Shown here piece by piece: positions 50,433-63,159 of a stretch of 64,000 nucleotides of DNA. The stretch's first letter is position 1, and each line of letters begins with the position of its first letter. The notes under the pieces were generated by a model. It was not told the DNA's origin and ran no database searches. It saw only the letters and a program-made list of their open reading frames with translations. The stretch comes from Epiperipatus broadwayi (Eukaryota; Onychophora; Udeonychophora; Euonychophora; Peripatidae), in NCBI GenBank assembly GCA_028023455.1, contig JAQFVV010000317.1:186001-250000 (forward strand), given 5' to 3'. The position numbers and the translations under genes are program-made.

Positions 50433-51040
50433 CTCAAAATTCTGTAATTTAAATTGTTTGTAAAAGAAACTGTGTAAACTTGTCTAAAATTATATATATA
50501 TATAAAATACATATTTTGCGGGTTCATCCTTGTTAAAAACTTTTAATATTAATATACTGATGTTTCGACTTGGTCACACAAGCCATCCACAGTTTTATAA
50601 CTCTGTGGATGGCTTGTGTGACCAAGTCGAAATGTCAAAATTCTGTAATTTAAATTGTTTGTAAAAGAAACTGTGTAAACTTGTCTAAAATTGTATATAT
50701 ATAAAATACATATTTTGCGGGTTCATCCTTGTTAAAAACTTTTAATATTAATATACTGATGTTTCGACTTGGTCACACAAGCCATCCACAGTTTTATAAC
50801 TCTGTGGATGGCTTGTGTGACCAAGTCGAAACGTCAGTATATTAATATTAAAAGTCTTTTATAACTCTGTGGATGGCTTGTGTGACCAAGTCGAAATGTC
50901 AGTATATTAATATTAAAAGTCTTTTATAACTCTGTGGATGGCTTGTGTGACCAAGTCGAAACGTCATTATATTAATATTAAAAGTTTTTAACACGGATGA
51001 ACATGCAAAATATGTTGTTTATATATTTAACCCGTGCAAA
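50433..51040. repeat. Stacked foldback with 202-bp direct and ~65-bp tandem repeats
   Basis: The core hairpin pairs GTTTCGACTTGGTCACACAA and the bases after it, up to CATCCACAG, with the reverse complement starting CTGTGGATGGCTTGTGTGAC. The arms extend through AATATTAATATACTGA to about 54 bases, with an 8-11 base loop of TTTTATAAC. The whole left arm plus hairpin (from 50433) is directly repeated 202 bases on (from 50635). The right-hand arm plus AGTATATTAATATTAAAAGT is then repeated three times in tandem (about 50796-50985, ~65-bp units). The outermost pairs GCGGGTTCATCCTTGTTAAA with GTTTTTAACACGGATGAACA. Family unknown; similar GAAACGT-containing hairpin ends occur in some retroelement tails, but I cannot assign it. 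Confidence 0.92.
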
Positions 51041-51605
51041 TCTTCGTTTTAACATATTTATATATATTGAAAATCATTTATGGTCAATCTGCTTTCTTAA
51101 AACATGTGACTTATTTTTAAAGTAACTAAGAAATCATTTTATAATTTAACCTTGTAAACCTGCCTGAATTCTTTTATAAATTAAAAGACTTTACTTTCTG
51201 TAATCTTTAAATATCTGCAATCAGTTGTCTTAAATTTCTAAAAACTGTGGTCATGCCTAACTTTATAGTTTAAGTATTTTGTTTACATTTATTCGGTTTA
51301 AATTTAATATATGTGATAATATGCCCATCTTTCGAAACAGCGAATAATAATTAACTAACTTACAAAGGGGATAATTGAGATCTCCACTTTAAACATTTTA
51401 AGAATGCTGCTTGGTGTATTAATTTGCTGTTTCGGAATAATATTGATGGTTAATAAATGATTGCTAAGCGCTCATTGTTATTTTGATTTTATATATTATA
51501 AATTGCAATATATTTTGCAAGATTTGTTTAATCAGTTTTATATATTATGACTTTTGATATCTATTAGTTATAGGGGATATACTGGCTAGAGATGATAATA
51601 AAGTA
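51041..51605. other. AT-rich spacer
   Basis: Nothing was recognised between the stacked foldback and the second Tigger-like element. It ends with the TA (51604-51605) that forms one target-site copy. Confidence 0.5.
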
Positions 51606-52668
51606 CATCTGGGTCCCTTTTTACGCGGACTTATTTAACACGATTTTGAAGTTACGCAATTCATGTTTCACCGGAAGTCGAATTCCGATAATGCATTACT
51701 ACTTTAAATAATAAATTTTGCGCACTTACATTATATTGAAAGTAATAGCACATTATTGGAATTCAACTTTTGTCTTAGTAATTTCAATATTTTCAGTGCT
51801 TTATAATAGTAAGATTTTATGCAATAATGAAATTAAAATCATGATTTCCACATTTTATGTATACACACATTAAATTTTACAAGATTATAATGTAAATTTG
51901 TTCAAACATTGTGCGTGTTAATTTTGCATTTTAAATCACATTCTGTTTTTGTTTTTTAAAAAAGAATGTACTCAATTATTAATCATTTAGTGTCCACAAG
52001 TTTATTTTTAAAAGGTCAGTAATAGCATTGGGCACAATTAAATTAGACAATTAAAAATTAAAATCTGATTTTTAATTGTAATTAACAATTTAAAAATTAC
52101 TTATGACGACTTGAAATTAATTTGATGTGAAATTTGATTTTTAAACAGAATCGAAAATTAAAGACAAAAATAAGAATTTAATTTTTAGTTGTTAGTTTCA
52201 TAAACAATTAATAAAATCATCATCTCAAAGATTAATTACGTTGTCACCAGAAAACCATTGGCACAACATGAGTGTGAAGTTGGCGCTAGTTGTTTGCAAA
52301 TGAACATGTTTTTCGGCAAGTAGCTATAATAATTAAAACATGTATAAAAAATGTAAATTACTGTACTGTAAATTATGCATAAAAATATATTATTTTGAAT
52401 AAAATTAAATATTATAGTTAAAAAAAGTTTGTCTTGTATCAATTTTTTCAAATTTGAAATTTTTTATTAGTCATAGTTTATTTCCTTTTTTTTTTTTTTG
52501 CGCGAATTTTAAAGCAATTTTACATTGGTGCTTTGCTTTTACGCGAATTTTGAAAAATCACAGACTGCATCCCCCCTTTTTCAATGTAAGTTATGTCTAT
52601 TTTTGCACGATTTCATTTGTGCATGTTTTCTGAGGAACCTATCTATCGCGTAAAACGAGACCCAGGTG
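51606..52668 (+). mobile_element. pogo/Tigger-like DNA transposon, copy 2, opposite orientation
   Basis: Begins CATCTGGGTCCCTTTTTACG and ends so that its reverse complement begins CACCTGGGTCTCGTTTTACG, an inverted repeat with three mismatches in 20. TA flanks both sides (51604-51605 and 52669-52670). The right part is the inverted counterpart of the left part of 47281-48583, including the AGTTTGTCTT and ATTTTTTATTAGTCATA blocks. The left part matches that copy's right part, including the subterminal palindrome (near 51677-51770). It is 240 bases shorter than copy 1, and the transposase HTH is not readable. The strand is set opposite to copy 1. This copy keeps the better terminal repeats. Confidence 0.8.
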
Positions 52669-54763
52669 TATATTTGCTAATGTTTATATTAATTTCCATA
52701 AAATATACATTTCCTCCTTGTTTATGATTATATATATATGCAGATTCAGGAGTTTAGCTAGATTATAATATAAGTCCTTTTTGTTAGAATAATTATAATG
52801 TTACTTTAAGAACTGTGTTGAGTTAGTTTGACAGATACAAGCTATCTGTTTTAGGCACACTTAATTAATTATATGCATACATATTGTTCTATTGTGTGTG
52901 CATTGTGAGTGTGTTTTTATATAGTACACGTACGTGTGTTTACATTTTGCTGCACCTTTTATATAGGTTCACGGTGACATACTGCCACATTCTTAGTTCG
53001 GGTATGGCTATCTTTATTAGAACTGAAACATGAGGGTTCAGACCATTTTCATAAAGCCAATCTGAGTTCCTGAATTTATCTGTTCATATATAATTAGCAG
53101 CAAACCATCCGGTCTCAGAGCAAACCAAGCCTTGGATGCTGTAGCTCCTGAATAATCACTCACTCGCACTGCAAGCTTACTCTTCAATATTTTATAAAGC
53201 GCCATAGCATATATATGTAAATCTAAAGATAACCAACTCTTTTCCTTCTTATTAATTAACTATTCAGCTTTAGACTGAAGTTTGAATCTTGGTTATCAGG
53301 TTGAATCTACACGTTATTGAGCTTATTTATTTGCTCACTTTATTAATATATATAACAGCCATCTTAGAGCTGTATATATCCATCATCTCTACTAAGCTAT
53401 CACTTATAACTTCAGCAAATCAAGAACAATAGGATAAGTATGTTATATAATTAGGCATGATCTATGAACTGCATACACTTTATTTTAATATATTAATATG
53501 AGACAGCTGTACTGATAACAGTCTCATTTATTATAAAATGCCTGCCTGTGTTAAATATACATATTTAAGGTTATATAATCCTTGTTCTTGTATTAATTTA
53601 ATTTTTATCATTGTTATTGTTTTAATAAACATTTTAAAGTATAAATTAGGTCTATTTCAAACCAATCCACATTCCACTATCTCAATTTCTTAATGATTAT
53701 ACATGTTGTGTATATATCTCTGTAGTTAAGATAAATAGTGTGTTAAGTGCTCTACACCACCCATTTAGTAAGTCAGTCGTGATCTCTCGAGTCATGTTTC
53801 TCCCTGTCCTATGCCAGCTCGCAGTTAAATGAAGAGTGAGTGTAACCTCAGAAATGTCACTCATAGGGTGTTAAATTATGGAGTACTGGCAAATGGATTG
53901 AAGTTTGATCGGATTAGAGGTCTTAACCACCTCACTCCCATCAGCTTTGGTGTATTTTGCTTGGACTCTGGATTTTGTTACATGAGTGTAAAAATCTGAC
54001 AATTACAATATCTATAGGAGTCCAATGTTTTAATATATTCATATATGTTTATGATTAAATTTAATTTTAAAATCCTACATGTCAACAAAGATAAATTTTA
54101 AAAAGCTTATACAATTATGAAAACAGTTTGTAGATTGATAAATTTTTAAAACAAATTTACACACTTTAAATAATGTACAGTATTTAAATCTGGATGAATA
54201 GTGTAACTATACATATGTGGGAATGAGAGAGAATGGGTAAGTTGATTCTTTGAATGATAATGTGTTTAAAACTTTCCTCAAATATATCCATTAAGTTTCT
54301 ATGCCTAGATCATAATTATACACAAGATCATTTTAAAATTAAATAATAAATAAATGGAGACCAAGAAACTTTATCAGTTATGTGCCAAACTCTAATTATA
54401 ATTAATATGGGGATGGGTTAGCCTTTGAAATGATATCCCAGAACTAAACAAACCAAACTCCTAATAATAATAAAAAGAATATGTTCACTTTTATTATTTC
54501 TCTATACTTTAATTGAGTACTTTCAGGGTTTAGAATTAAAATTCATTAATGAGACTTGATCACTTGCAAAATAGAAACAAAAGGAATATTTTGTTGAATC
54601 TAACTATATTTACAAGCCAATTATTAAGAATTTATTTAGTATCTTAATTCATTAATGTTAAGTAATAGAACTGTTTATTAAGGTTTGTACAAATAATCAG
54701 TAGCATTTCAATACTTTCAAGGTAAAACAATTATATTATCAAAAATTAAGATTTGCACCATGA
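52669..54763. other. Unclassified; two GC-richer patches
   Basis: 52960-53200 and 53760-53970 are less AT-rich than the surroundings and look like scraps of repeats, but no termini, promoter boxes or protein could be assigned. The rest is plain AT-rich DNA. No open frame over 60 codons occurs on either strand. Confidence 0.4.
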
Positions 54764-54764
54764 C

Positions 54765-54861
<97 letters not shown>

Positions 54862-54865
54862 ACCC
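54764..54865. repeat. Long (AT)n array, left boundary motif of the skewed block
   Basis: About 46 AT units (54767-54859) set between CCCATATAT on the left and ATATTGTACCC on the right. The reverse complement (GGGTACAATATAT...ATATGGGT) matches the short array at 59151-59176 (GGGCACAATATAT...ATATGGGT), so the two form an inverted pair 4.3 kb apart. Confidence 0.88.
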
Positions 54866-57800
54866 TCACTTCCCGATATATAATATAACTTAAAATATGA
54901 CTAGCTCAATTAAATCGTTATGCTCAGCTAAAATATGTATAACTATCATTAATATATTTTTATAATACTATATCTTATCAGATTCATTATAACTTACCAA
55001 AATTAATATAGTTCAATATCATGTACTAATTAAATAAGTATTTATTAAAATCATGAGACTATGAAGTGAAGTTACAACTGGTAATTGAATTTACATTGAG
55101 CTAATATCTTCCCAAGACACTATCTCAATGGCATAAGAATACTATTACCTCTTTATTATCTCATTACTACATTTACAGCACTCTTATGTCTTTTATAAAA
55201 ATTAACTAACTTCAATAATAATAAATAAATCTCAATCTTTTATTAAGGAAATGTAATTAAATAATCTCAGGTTCTTTTAATTATCTTAAAGTAATAATAT
55301 TTCTTGCAGATAGGCATGATAAGGGATTTAATATCAAACCTAACTACACCTAACTTATAATAATAATAATAACTAACAATAATAATCTCTAGTGTATAAA
55401 TTAATTATCTATTTTAATATACTACTAATCATTAAGAACACAAGTAAATCATCTATATGTCTTTCATTTTCATATAGTATCTTAATTTTAAAATATACTA
55501 AAATCTTATAATTTAATAACCTGTGGCAATAAATAATACTATACTCTTATATTGTGCATTATAAGTACTTTGTGACCATTATAATATTATATGTTAATAT
55601 CAATCAATTTCTATAAATTATATTAAGAAAATACTGTGTTTCTTTTAAAAATAATAATAACAATAAATTCATATTGTGCAAATATTATGTTTATTCAAAT
55701 TATCTGTTGTCAAATGCTGTGGTGTAAAATAATGAATTCGACACACTTTTAAAACAACTTAAACAAATTTATTTACATCAACTTTAATAAACAACTTATA
55801 TACATTATGTACATTACAAGTGGAAACCAAAGAAAATAAAAAAATAAGAAAAATAATAATAATACAAGATTTTACACTGTTACTATTTCCATATCCAAAA
55901 TAGATAATCTATACATTTCTTAAATGTTTTATCAGTAACATTTAATTAAGTTTCTGAACTTAAATCTTAATAGATATCATTTGTCATTAGTTAGTACAAA
56001 AGAAGACTTTTATGTAAAATATCACTTATGTAGCATATGTAAAATAAACAAACTTTAACAATTAAAATGCTACTTCACTTAAGTATTATTGCTATTTCTA
56101 TTATAATGTACTAGTATATATATTACATTTACTATTAGCATTAATCACATATCAACTAATGTATAGACTGATATAACTTTATAATATAACAACATTTATT
56201 GATTATATAATTATTTACTTCATTCTGATGTAATTTCATAATGTATGTCTTACCAAAATATGCAATACATATATGTTCTTTTCTTAAAATAATATTTAAA
56301 ATTATTCAACAATTTCAAATTTTATAAAGTATTATATTAATTAAAATTCTATGATTCTTTTCTATTTAAACTACTACTCTTCTCTACTTGTTATTCCTAT
56401 TCCTTCCTAATAAAATTCTATCTACAAATATCATTTTAACCTTATTTAACTTCAGTAATAGCTTACCAATTTTTTAAAAAAATATAATGACTATCCAAAC
56501 TCTCTTATACCTCATCATCTATATACGATAAACCCTTCAATCAAAATATAAATTCCTATATAAAATTAATTTAATTTATCTAATAAAATAAAATATAAAT
56601 ATTTTAACCTCTTACTAACTTGAAAATAAATATAAATAACTCATACTAATATAATAAATCAAATTCCTAATATTGTAACAGAAATATTAAAACTTATTCA
56701 CGAAAGAATCATATAATTATTTATGGATTTCTCTTATTACGTTATAATAAATTTATATCATAAATTTAAAGTATGCATATTAAAATAAAACTGTTATTAC
56801 TAATATTATGTGTGTATATTCTTTAAATATTTATACATTCATTCAACAATCAAATAATATTTGGTTGATCTAAAGAAAACAAAGCAAAATACATCAAATT
56901 ATTACTATTATATAATTTTTTACCATAAATGATACTCCAATTTATAATCCGCCACACGATGTCCTCCAGGATTACAGTTTTACAAAATAATTTCATTTAT
57001 ACTCAACAATTATTCTTTAAAATATTACGTGTTGTATAATTATATAAAAATAAACTTTATGAAATTAAGTTTTATATTAATATTTAGTTACTTTTTAAAA
57101 AAAATGTACCTCTCTTATCTTTAATAGATCAATAAATAATTAAATATCTATGTTAGTTAAGAAAAACAAAAGATGTTACATAAAATCCAATGGTGTCTTC
57201 TTTCCACCTATAATTGTTCTTTTTTCCTAGGCACAAACTTTTACCAACATTACTTCCTTTTCCGGTACATCACGTGTTTAAACAGTTTTTATGAAATAAA
57301 TGAAAACGTTTTTTTTTTTTTAAATAAAATAGAATAAGTTCCACCATAAGAAACAAAATAATAATTAAAATAGTTTATAGGATCCGGATTCATTTCTTTA
57401 AAGAAAAATTATTTAAAAGTTATTATTTCTAGGATTAGTCAATAGTTTATAATGTTCTTATTTAATTATTATAAATTGACTTGGATATCCACGTATACTT
57501 ATTTGCGCATTCTTTAACAAATATTTAGGTAAGATTAATTTCTAAATTCTTCTGTACGACCAGCGTCCAGACTTTACTATATAATATTTTATTTACAGGT
57601 ATTTCTTTGCCAATTAAACTTCCGATTTATTTGCCTTTTAAAACTATCGAAATCTAGTCTTTTAAACCACAAAGACTTAACAAGGCAAGTAATTCTACAA
57701 TTATTATTAATTACCATATCTTTACCAAGATATATACTTAAATTTGTAATTTAAAAATACTTTCTTCATAAAGAAGTATTTATCTTTCTTTAAATATTTT

Positions 57801-59150
57801 TTTATAAAAATTAATTATAATCAACTTTTAAATTCATATAATGTCCAATATATTACTTTTATCCAACTAGTAATTCTCCTAGTTAATCCAGCGTTTGTTA
57901 TATTTTTAGTATAAAGTCTCCAATACATTTTATCCTTATACGATGCTTTCCTGATTATTTGATAGTAAATTGAGCTTCGATAGAGACGATCAATAGGGAA
58001 TTATAAATAAATTAGCACTGCATATTTAACGGTAAAACTTTTATAAATTATTTAAAACTACTCTCTTATAATTTTAAAATGATTACGAGAGCGTCTATAA
58101 TTTTACTTAGCTATATCTAATAGCACACTTCACTTAAAAGAAATCATAATCATAATCCCCCCTGAACAATTGAACCTTAGTTTTATACCGGAATAAATTC
58201 CCCACTTGATTGGTAAATTAAACAATCACCTTGCTAGCCTATTTACATATTTTACCAACAATACAGAATTAAAAATAAATAATGACTTATTTAATATTTA
58301 TTATTTATTACATTATTAAATTCTTAAATTGATCTTTATCATTTATTTAAATCCATTAAACATTTTTTTTAAATATATTTTTACTTTATTTCACTTTTAA
58401 CTTTTATAAGACTATTTTTCTAAACAAACTAAGTCTATCTTTATTCGTTACGTTTTTTTTTTTTTTAAACAGTATTTTAAAACTCAGATTTAATATTTCA
58501 CATTAATTATCTTTATTTTTATCTCGTGATAGCCAATATAATATTTATAAATTTTATAATAGAACTTTAGAACAGTTTTGCAACTTTACTAAAAAAAAAC
58601 TTACAAGCATGTGTGTACATATGTCTATCTATCATCTGTTTTACAACACAGATACAAACGCTTGTAATTATCTAAAAATAAACTAACAATTTAATTTTAA
58701 AAATAAATATTTTTAAAATAAATAATATATTATAACAACTTTAAAATAATAATTCGATATTATTAAAATCAAATATTAATCTTCTATTATATACTATTAA
58801 TAATTAAAATATTTATATTCACTTATTAAATATTAATCTTTATCAACAATAAATATATGCATTTAATTTTAACTTATCTTTTTAACTTTTAGCTTTAAAC
58901 ATTTATTTATAAAACTTATTAATGCAGTATTGATCATCGCCAGTTTTCCCAACCCTATAATATTATCAATTTTTATTGAAACGTCTCTCTCAAACATTAA
59001 CACAATTTCACATATCAAATATTCATAGATTACTTTAATTAAACTTTTTGAAAGATTATCATAATAAAATCAACATCATATAGCTAAATATATCTTAAAT
59101 TTAAAATTTTTAATAAATTGATACAACAATTCATGGCGACCCATACAAAA
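54866..59150. other. 4.3-kb strand-asymmetric (G-poor) block, non-coding
   Basis: The + strand here is very poor in G compared with C. In 56401-56700 I count 7 G and 49 C; in 58681-58980 about 9 G and 33 C. Flanking DNA on both sides is roughly balanced. No open frame of 60 codons exists on either strand, and no RNA gene was recognised. Small less AT-rich islands occur at 56940-56985, 57190-57285, 57555-57580 and 58160-58250. A promoter-like TATA box lies on the minus strand at 58181-58187. The limits coincide with the inverted TA-rich motifs. Composition, boundaries and islands suggest one inserted element of unknown type, oriented on the minus strand. Confidence 0.55.
58130..58215 (-). promoter_or_regulatory. 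Possible core promoter inside the skewed block
   Basis: On the minus strand CCGGTATAAAACTAAGG contains a good TATA box (58181-58187), followed about 30 bases on by TTCAGGGGGGATT, a possible start region, in an otherwise CG-poor desert. A poly-A-signal-like AATAAATTT occurs on the same strand 2.4 kb downstream (near 55770). TATA-like strings are common in AT-rich DNA; the GC-containing flanks are what make this one notable. No coding region follows. Confidence 0.3.
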
Positions 59151-59176
59151 GGGCACAATATATATATATATATGGG
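59151..59176. repeat. Short (AT)n with GGGCACA/ATATGGG flanks, right boundary motif
   Basis: GGGCACAATATATATATATA followed by TATGGG. It is the inverted partner of the array at 54764-54865 and marks where the G-poor composition ends. Just to the left, TTCATGGCGACCCATAC resembles a CA end followed by a TGGYGACCC tRNA-primer site of some LTR elements, but no LTR partner was found. Confidence 0.6.
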
Positions 59177-60824
59177 TAAGTGATGAGATTCAAAAATAAA
59201 AAATACACGAAGTCACTTTAAATAAAACAATTGATTGATTTTTACTTATGATACATATTTTTTATCTTTTTAAAAAAAAAATATGGCGACAATAATATAA
59301 AATAACAGTGCAAGAACATGTATTCTGTTTTCTAGGTTTATCAACTGATGTATTTGTTTAGATCACATTTATGTTCAAATAAAGTTCATTTAACACCTAA
59401 GACTAAATAAAGTATAATAATACTAATATTATTTGCTAATGTCTAAATAGTTCTAGATCAGAGATTTGCTCACTAACGTTTCAATTAAAAATATATATAT
59501 ATCTTCAGACTATTCTAGAAATATCTGTGTTCCACTGAACTAATTTCCCTTTTCTGGGTTTACTCAAATATGAATCCTTTTAAATAATGCCTTTATTTAA
59601 ATAATAACGTTCAAATATGGTAAAAGCACTGCTACATTTATCTGAATTACGTTTAACTTCATAAAATCTTCTAGGAAATTTATCACATTATATGTCTCTG
59701 ACAGGCACCTTGTTATAATAAGTGCTTATAAACATAACATGGATCTTTATGACTATGCATATATATATTGTATCAATCAGATTTGTATGTACATTTAACA
59801 AGAGTTAGAGCCTAAGCAAAAATACCTTGAAATCAATCAAGCCCGAGATACATAGGTCAAGAGCAATCATGACTTCTGCCTTATTTGCTCATTTTCGAAA
59901 TATTTACTTATGAACAACATCTCTGATGATAACAAAAGGAATTTCATTTATTCCAGTCCCAGAGAGACAAGAGATCTACCGGGAAAATGTGATATTAATT
60001 GATTTTAAACCCCTAACCTGGAATGAGACCTTTTTAATTATTGAATCTTAATTAATAAAATTTTAATGAATGCAACTGACAAGCATGAGTTTTAGAGGAG
60101 CATGAATTATATAAATTGCAACCCTTTCAAAGATGCATATGCATAAAACAACAATAGGACAAAGAATTATTATAATAGTAATGAAATGTTAATAAATTTT
60201 TATAATTAATGAAGGATCGAATAATGATAAATATAAATTTAATGAATATAAATAAATTTATTTACATATAACGTGATTAAATAGAGTCTGGATTTCATGT
60301 AATCAGTAGTGATGATTTGCACATTTTAGAGGTTACATAACGTTACTATGCATTATACAATATGGATTTCAATGATTGAAAAAATATGCAAATCGAACTT
60401 GAATAAATTTAACAGTACTCTATATGACATATACTCAGAACAATATGGCTTAATATGCCAATTGAAGATATCAATTTTAGAACTTATTTATAATATTATC
60501 ATTGATACATTAAAATGGGAAATTAATGACCTTAAGAAAAATATGTATAAATAGAACCTTATTCATATAAAGCCATATTTGAATTATGCTTGACAATAAC
60601 AATACACTGAATATGCAGTTAAAAAGGCATTACAAGCCTTATTCAGTCCATAGTTATATGTTATATCAATCATTTGGGATGAATAAGCATATATTTGCAC
60701 ATTTAATTAAACAATTCTGCCTTGACAGAATTTACAAAAGGTTGTTTACTTGTGTATTTAAAGATTGGTTTAAATGAGAGGGTGTCTAGTTTAAATAAGC
60801 TTTAAGTGACATTTCCAATTCAGC
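59177..60824. other. AT-rich DNA, no gene identified
   Basis: Two + strand open frames of 68 and 63 codons (60348-60554, 60586-60777) lie near each other but show no family signature, splice sites or conserved motif. I treat them as chance. G/C strand balance is normal here. Confidence 0.5.
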
Positions 60825-60977
<153 letters not shown>

Positions 60978-62199
60978 GTAAAGGTTTACAGTGACCATAA
61001 CCTTACGACTTTTAGATGTAATACAGGGCAACATAAAATATTAATTAAGAGTTTGCAATGCTGACTGAAGTGATAACACTAGAAATATTAGATCCACCTT
61101 GGGATGTCAGGCTTCATCAATTCTTAATGATTGCGAGAGTCTGCCTGCATTTGTGACAGGGAAGTACTTGAAAGAGTGGTTAGTAGGGAAACCATGATTT
61201 GGATTTTTTGATGTTATCCCATGCATAGTCTCACTCTGACATTGTCCTGGATTCAATGCTTCTAAACCTCATTCAGGTACAAGCCATGAAACAAATGATC
61301 TGGGATCTCCAGATTTTAATTTGGCAAAACAAAAATATGAAGTTTAATAATGTTATCAGGAGTAAGCAATGTTACTAAGATTCAGATCCTTAGACTGATA
61401 TGTTAACTAAAACCCTCATAAATGAATAATATCTAGTGTAATTATATGAAGAAATTTAACCCATCCTTAAAAGTATGCATATGAGCTTGATTATTGATTA
61501 GAATGTCAAAATATAAAAAGAGGAAAATATTGTTTCCTTCATTAAACAAATATAAGTATGCTTAATGGGTAAATAAATACATAACACAATGATAATTCTT
61601 TATGGTGTGACAAGCAAATGATTTTTACAAGAAAGGTAAGGACACTAAATTCACTTTAAAGAATGTTAAAATATATTTAAATCAATAGCATTAAATATAG
61701 TAAGGCATTGATATCATAAAATATGACATCAAATAGTCTGCATTTAAACAATATAACCAATTAACAATAATATTCCATCAAGCGAACCTTAGTGTTGTTT
61801 AAGAAGACTTACATTTAAGTATTTGAATAGCCCATAATCTCGGGTTGGAGAAACAGCCTAATATCAGTTCGCTAGATTGAGTTATTAGCATATTAAATCA
61901 AATTCAACTAAAAGACATAATTATAATAAAATTAAGTTTAAGATGGTTGCATTTAAAATAGTAAAGTATTATGTAAAATGAAACACAGTAGGTATAATTA
62001 CAGATTAGAAATTTTATAAATTTGTGCATTTACAGAGAGAGAATCGCTTAATTTACTACAATTATTATAATTGGCACTACATTGCCAATTATTAGATGGA
62101 TGGAGAGTTAGGTTATGATTAAACAAATTATAATTAAATAAAGAAGTTTGAGATTGTTAGTGGCATGGATGGGATTACCTTCTGATGACTTGAGGACTT
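60978..62199. other. Mostly AT-rich, one GC-richer patch
   Basis: 61080-61310 is less AT-rich and may be decayed retroelement DNA. On the minus strand peptides such as LEIPDHLFHGLYLNEV can be read between stops, but I cannot name a family. Nothing else was identified. Confidence 0.4.
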
Positions 62200-62767
62200 G
62201 ACAGCCATAAGGTTGATATACATGAAAATTAAAATACGAAAACATGGTTAGCAAATAGAGTTCAAATAAAATAACCTTTGGCATCTTTTGAGAGTTCTTT
62301 CAGGATTTGATTAATGCTGTTTTTGAGTGGTGATGGCATGGCAGCATAGCGGTATGGAGATGATCTTAAACAGACTGTGAAAATGAATTTCTCCCTCTAC
62401 TCAGAAGTCATTTTAGTAAAATTTTGAAAGGCAAGGATTTGTTTAGCAATGCTTCTCGGAAAAGTAACAGCTGACTGGCCTTTATTGAATTTGGCTGTAT
62501 TTATACTCCAATGAAATCTTCTAGAAACTTCTTTTACATTGCCTCTTTAGGTGACCAGATATGCATTACCTGTTGTGATTGCACTTATTATTTGTTTAAA
62601 GTTATATTTGGAAGATGACAACAAGATAAGTTCTGGAGAGTATTGTTCTTTTTTATTTCTAGATTGGAAGTAGATTCAATCGATATAATTTCCAATAAAG
62701 TTTAGGATTACTAAAATTCATTTAATTAACAATGGCATTTTAAATTAAACAAATTGTGTTAATTACA
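62200..62767 (-). mobile_element. Possible LTR (minus orientation) downstream of retroelement remnant
   Basis: Minus-strand reading from 62767: TGTAATTAACACAATTTG, a TG start, directly preceded by a purine-rich AGAGAAGGTTCTGGAG (62783-62768) that could be a polypurine tract. Further down, GAGTATAAATACAGCC supplies a TATA box (62498-62505), and CAATAAAGG a poly-A signal (62479-62486), followed by a GC-richer leader to about 62300. The order of purine tract, TG, TATA and AATAAA is that of a 3' LTR. It lies downstream of a protease-like coding remnant on the same strand. The CA end could not be fixed and no 5' LTR is in the window, so the limits are approximate. Confidence 0.45.
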
Positions 62768-63159
62768 CTCCAGAACCTTCTCTGGTATTGCATCAGCTTT
62801 ATACTAATAATACATGATTTATATAAATTACATAAATACTAAACATATTTCATAAACGGATATATATTATTTACAACATTTTTATGTGTCTGAAATACAT
62901 ACATACATATATACTATTATTTGAGGTGATGGAAATTTTTAAAAATTTCTGAACTGAAACTTTAATAGCTATTCTGTTACAATTAACTATTAAAGATTTA
63001 CAAAAATGGGGAGAGGGATCATTTGTATATGTATACTTACACTCCCTGATGATTAAATGAGTACACAGATGGGTTTGGACCTCTGGTTTAAGGTTAGTAA
63101 TATCACCAGACAGTAAATCAAAATATCTATGACAGATTTTACAGCTTCATACCAACCTT
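62768..63159 (-). other. Spacer between coding remnant and LTR-like region
   Basis: AT-rich, with a short ACAT/ATAC run near 62898-62914. No protein was readable apart from a faint continuation of the upstream remnant. Confidence 0.35.

Noticed and set aside
50433-51040. CRISPR-like array (repeats of ~65 bp)
   Set aside because: This is an animal genome, the repeats are contiguous without unique spacers, and they are explained by tandem copying of a hairpin arm.
54866-59150. Mitochondrial DNA insertion (NUMT) as explanation of the G-poor block
   Set aside because: Strong strand skew and AT richness fit, but no stretch resembles mitochondrial rRNA, tRNA or a coding frame, and the edges carry matched inverted TA motifs instead.
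59132-59160. Ty3-type primer-binding site (TGGCGACCC after a CA end)
   Set aside because: Suggestive, but no LTR with matching ends could be found on either side, and the same bases form part of the TA-rich boundary motif.
60348-60777. Two neighbouring + strand frames of 68 and 63 codons as a small gene
   Set aside because: No conserved motif, no splice sites linking them, and composition like the surrounding non-coding DNA.
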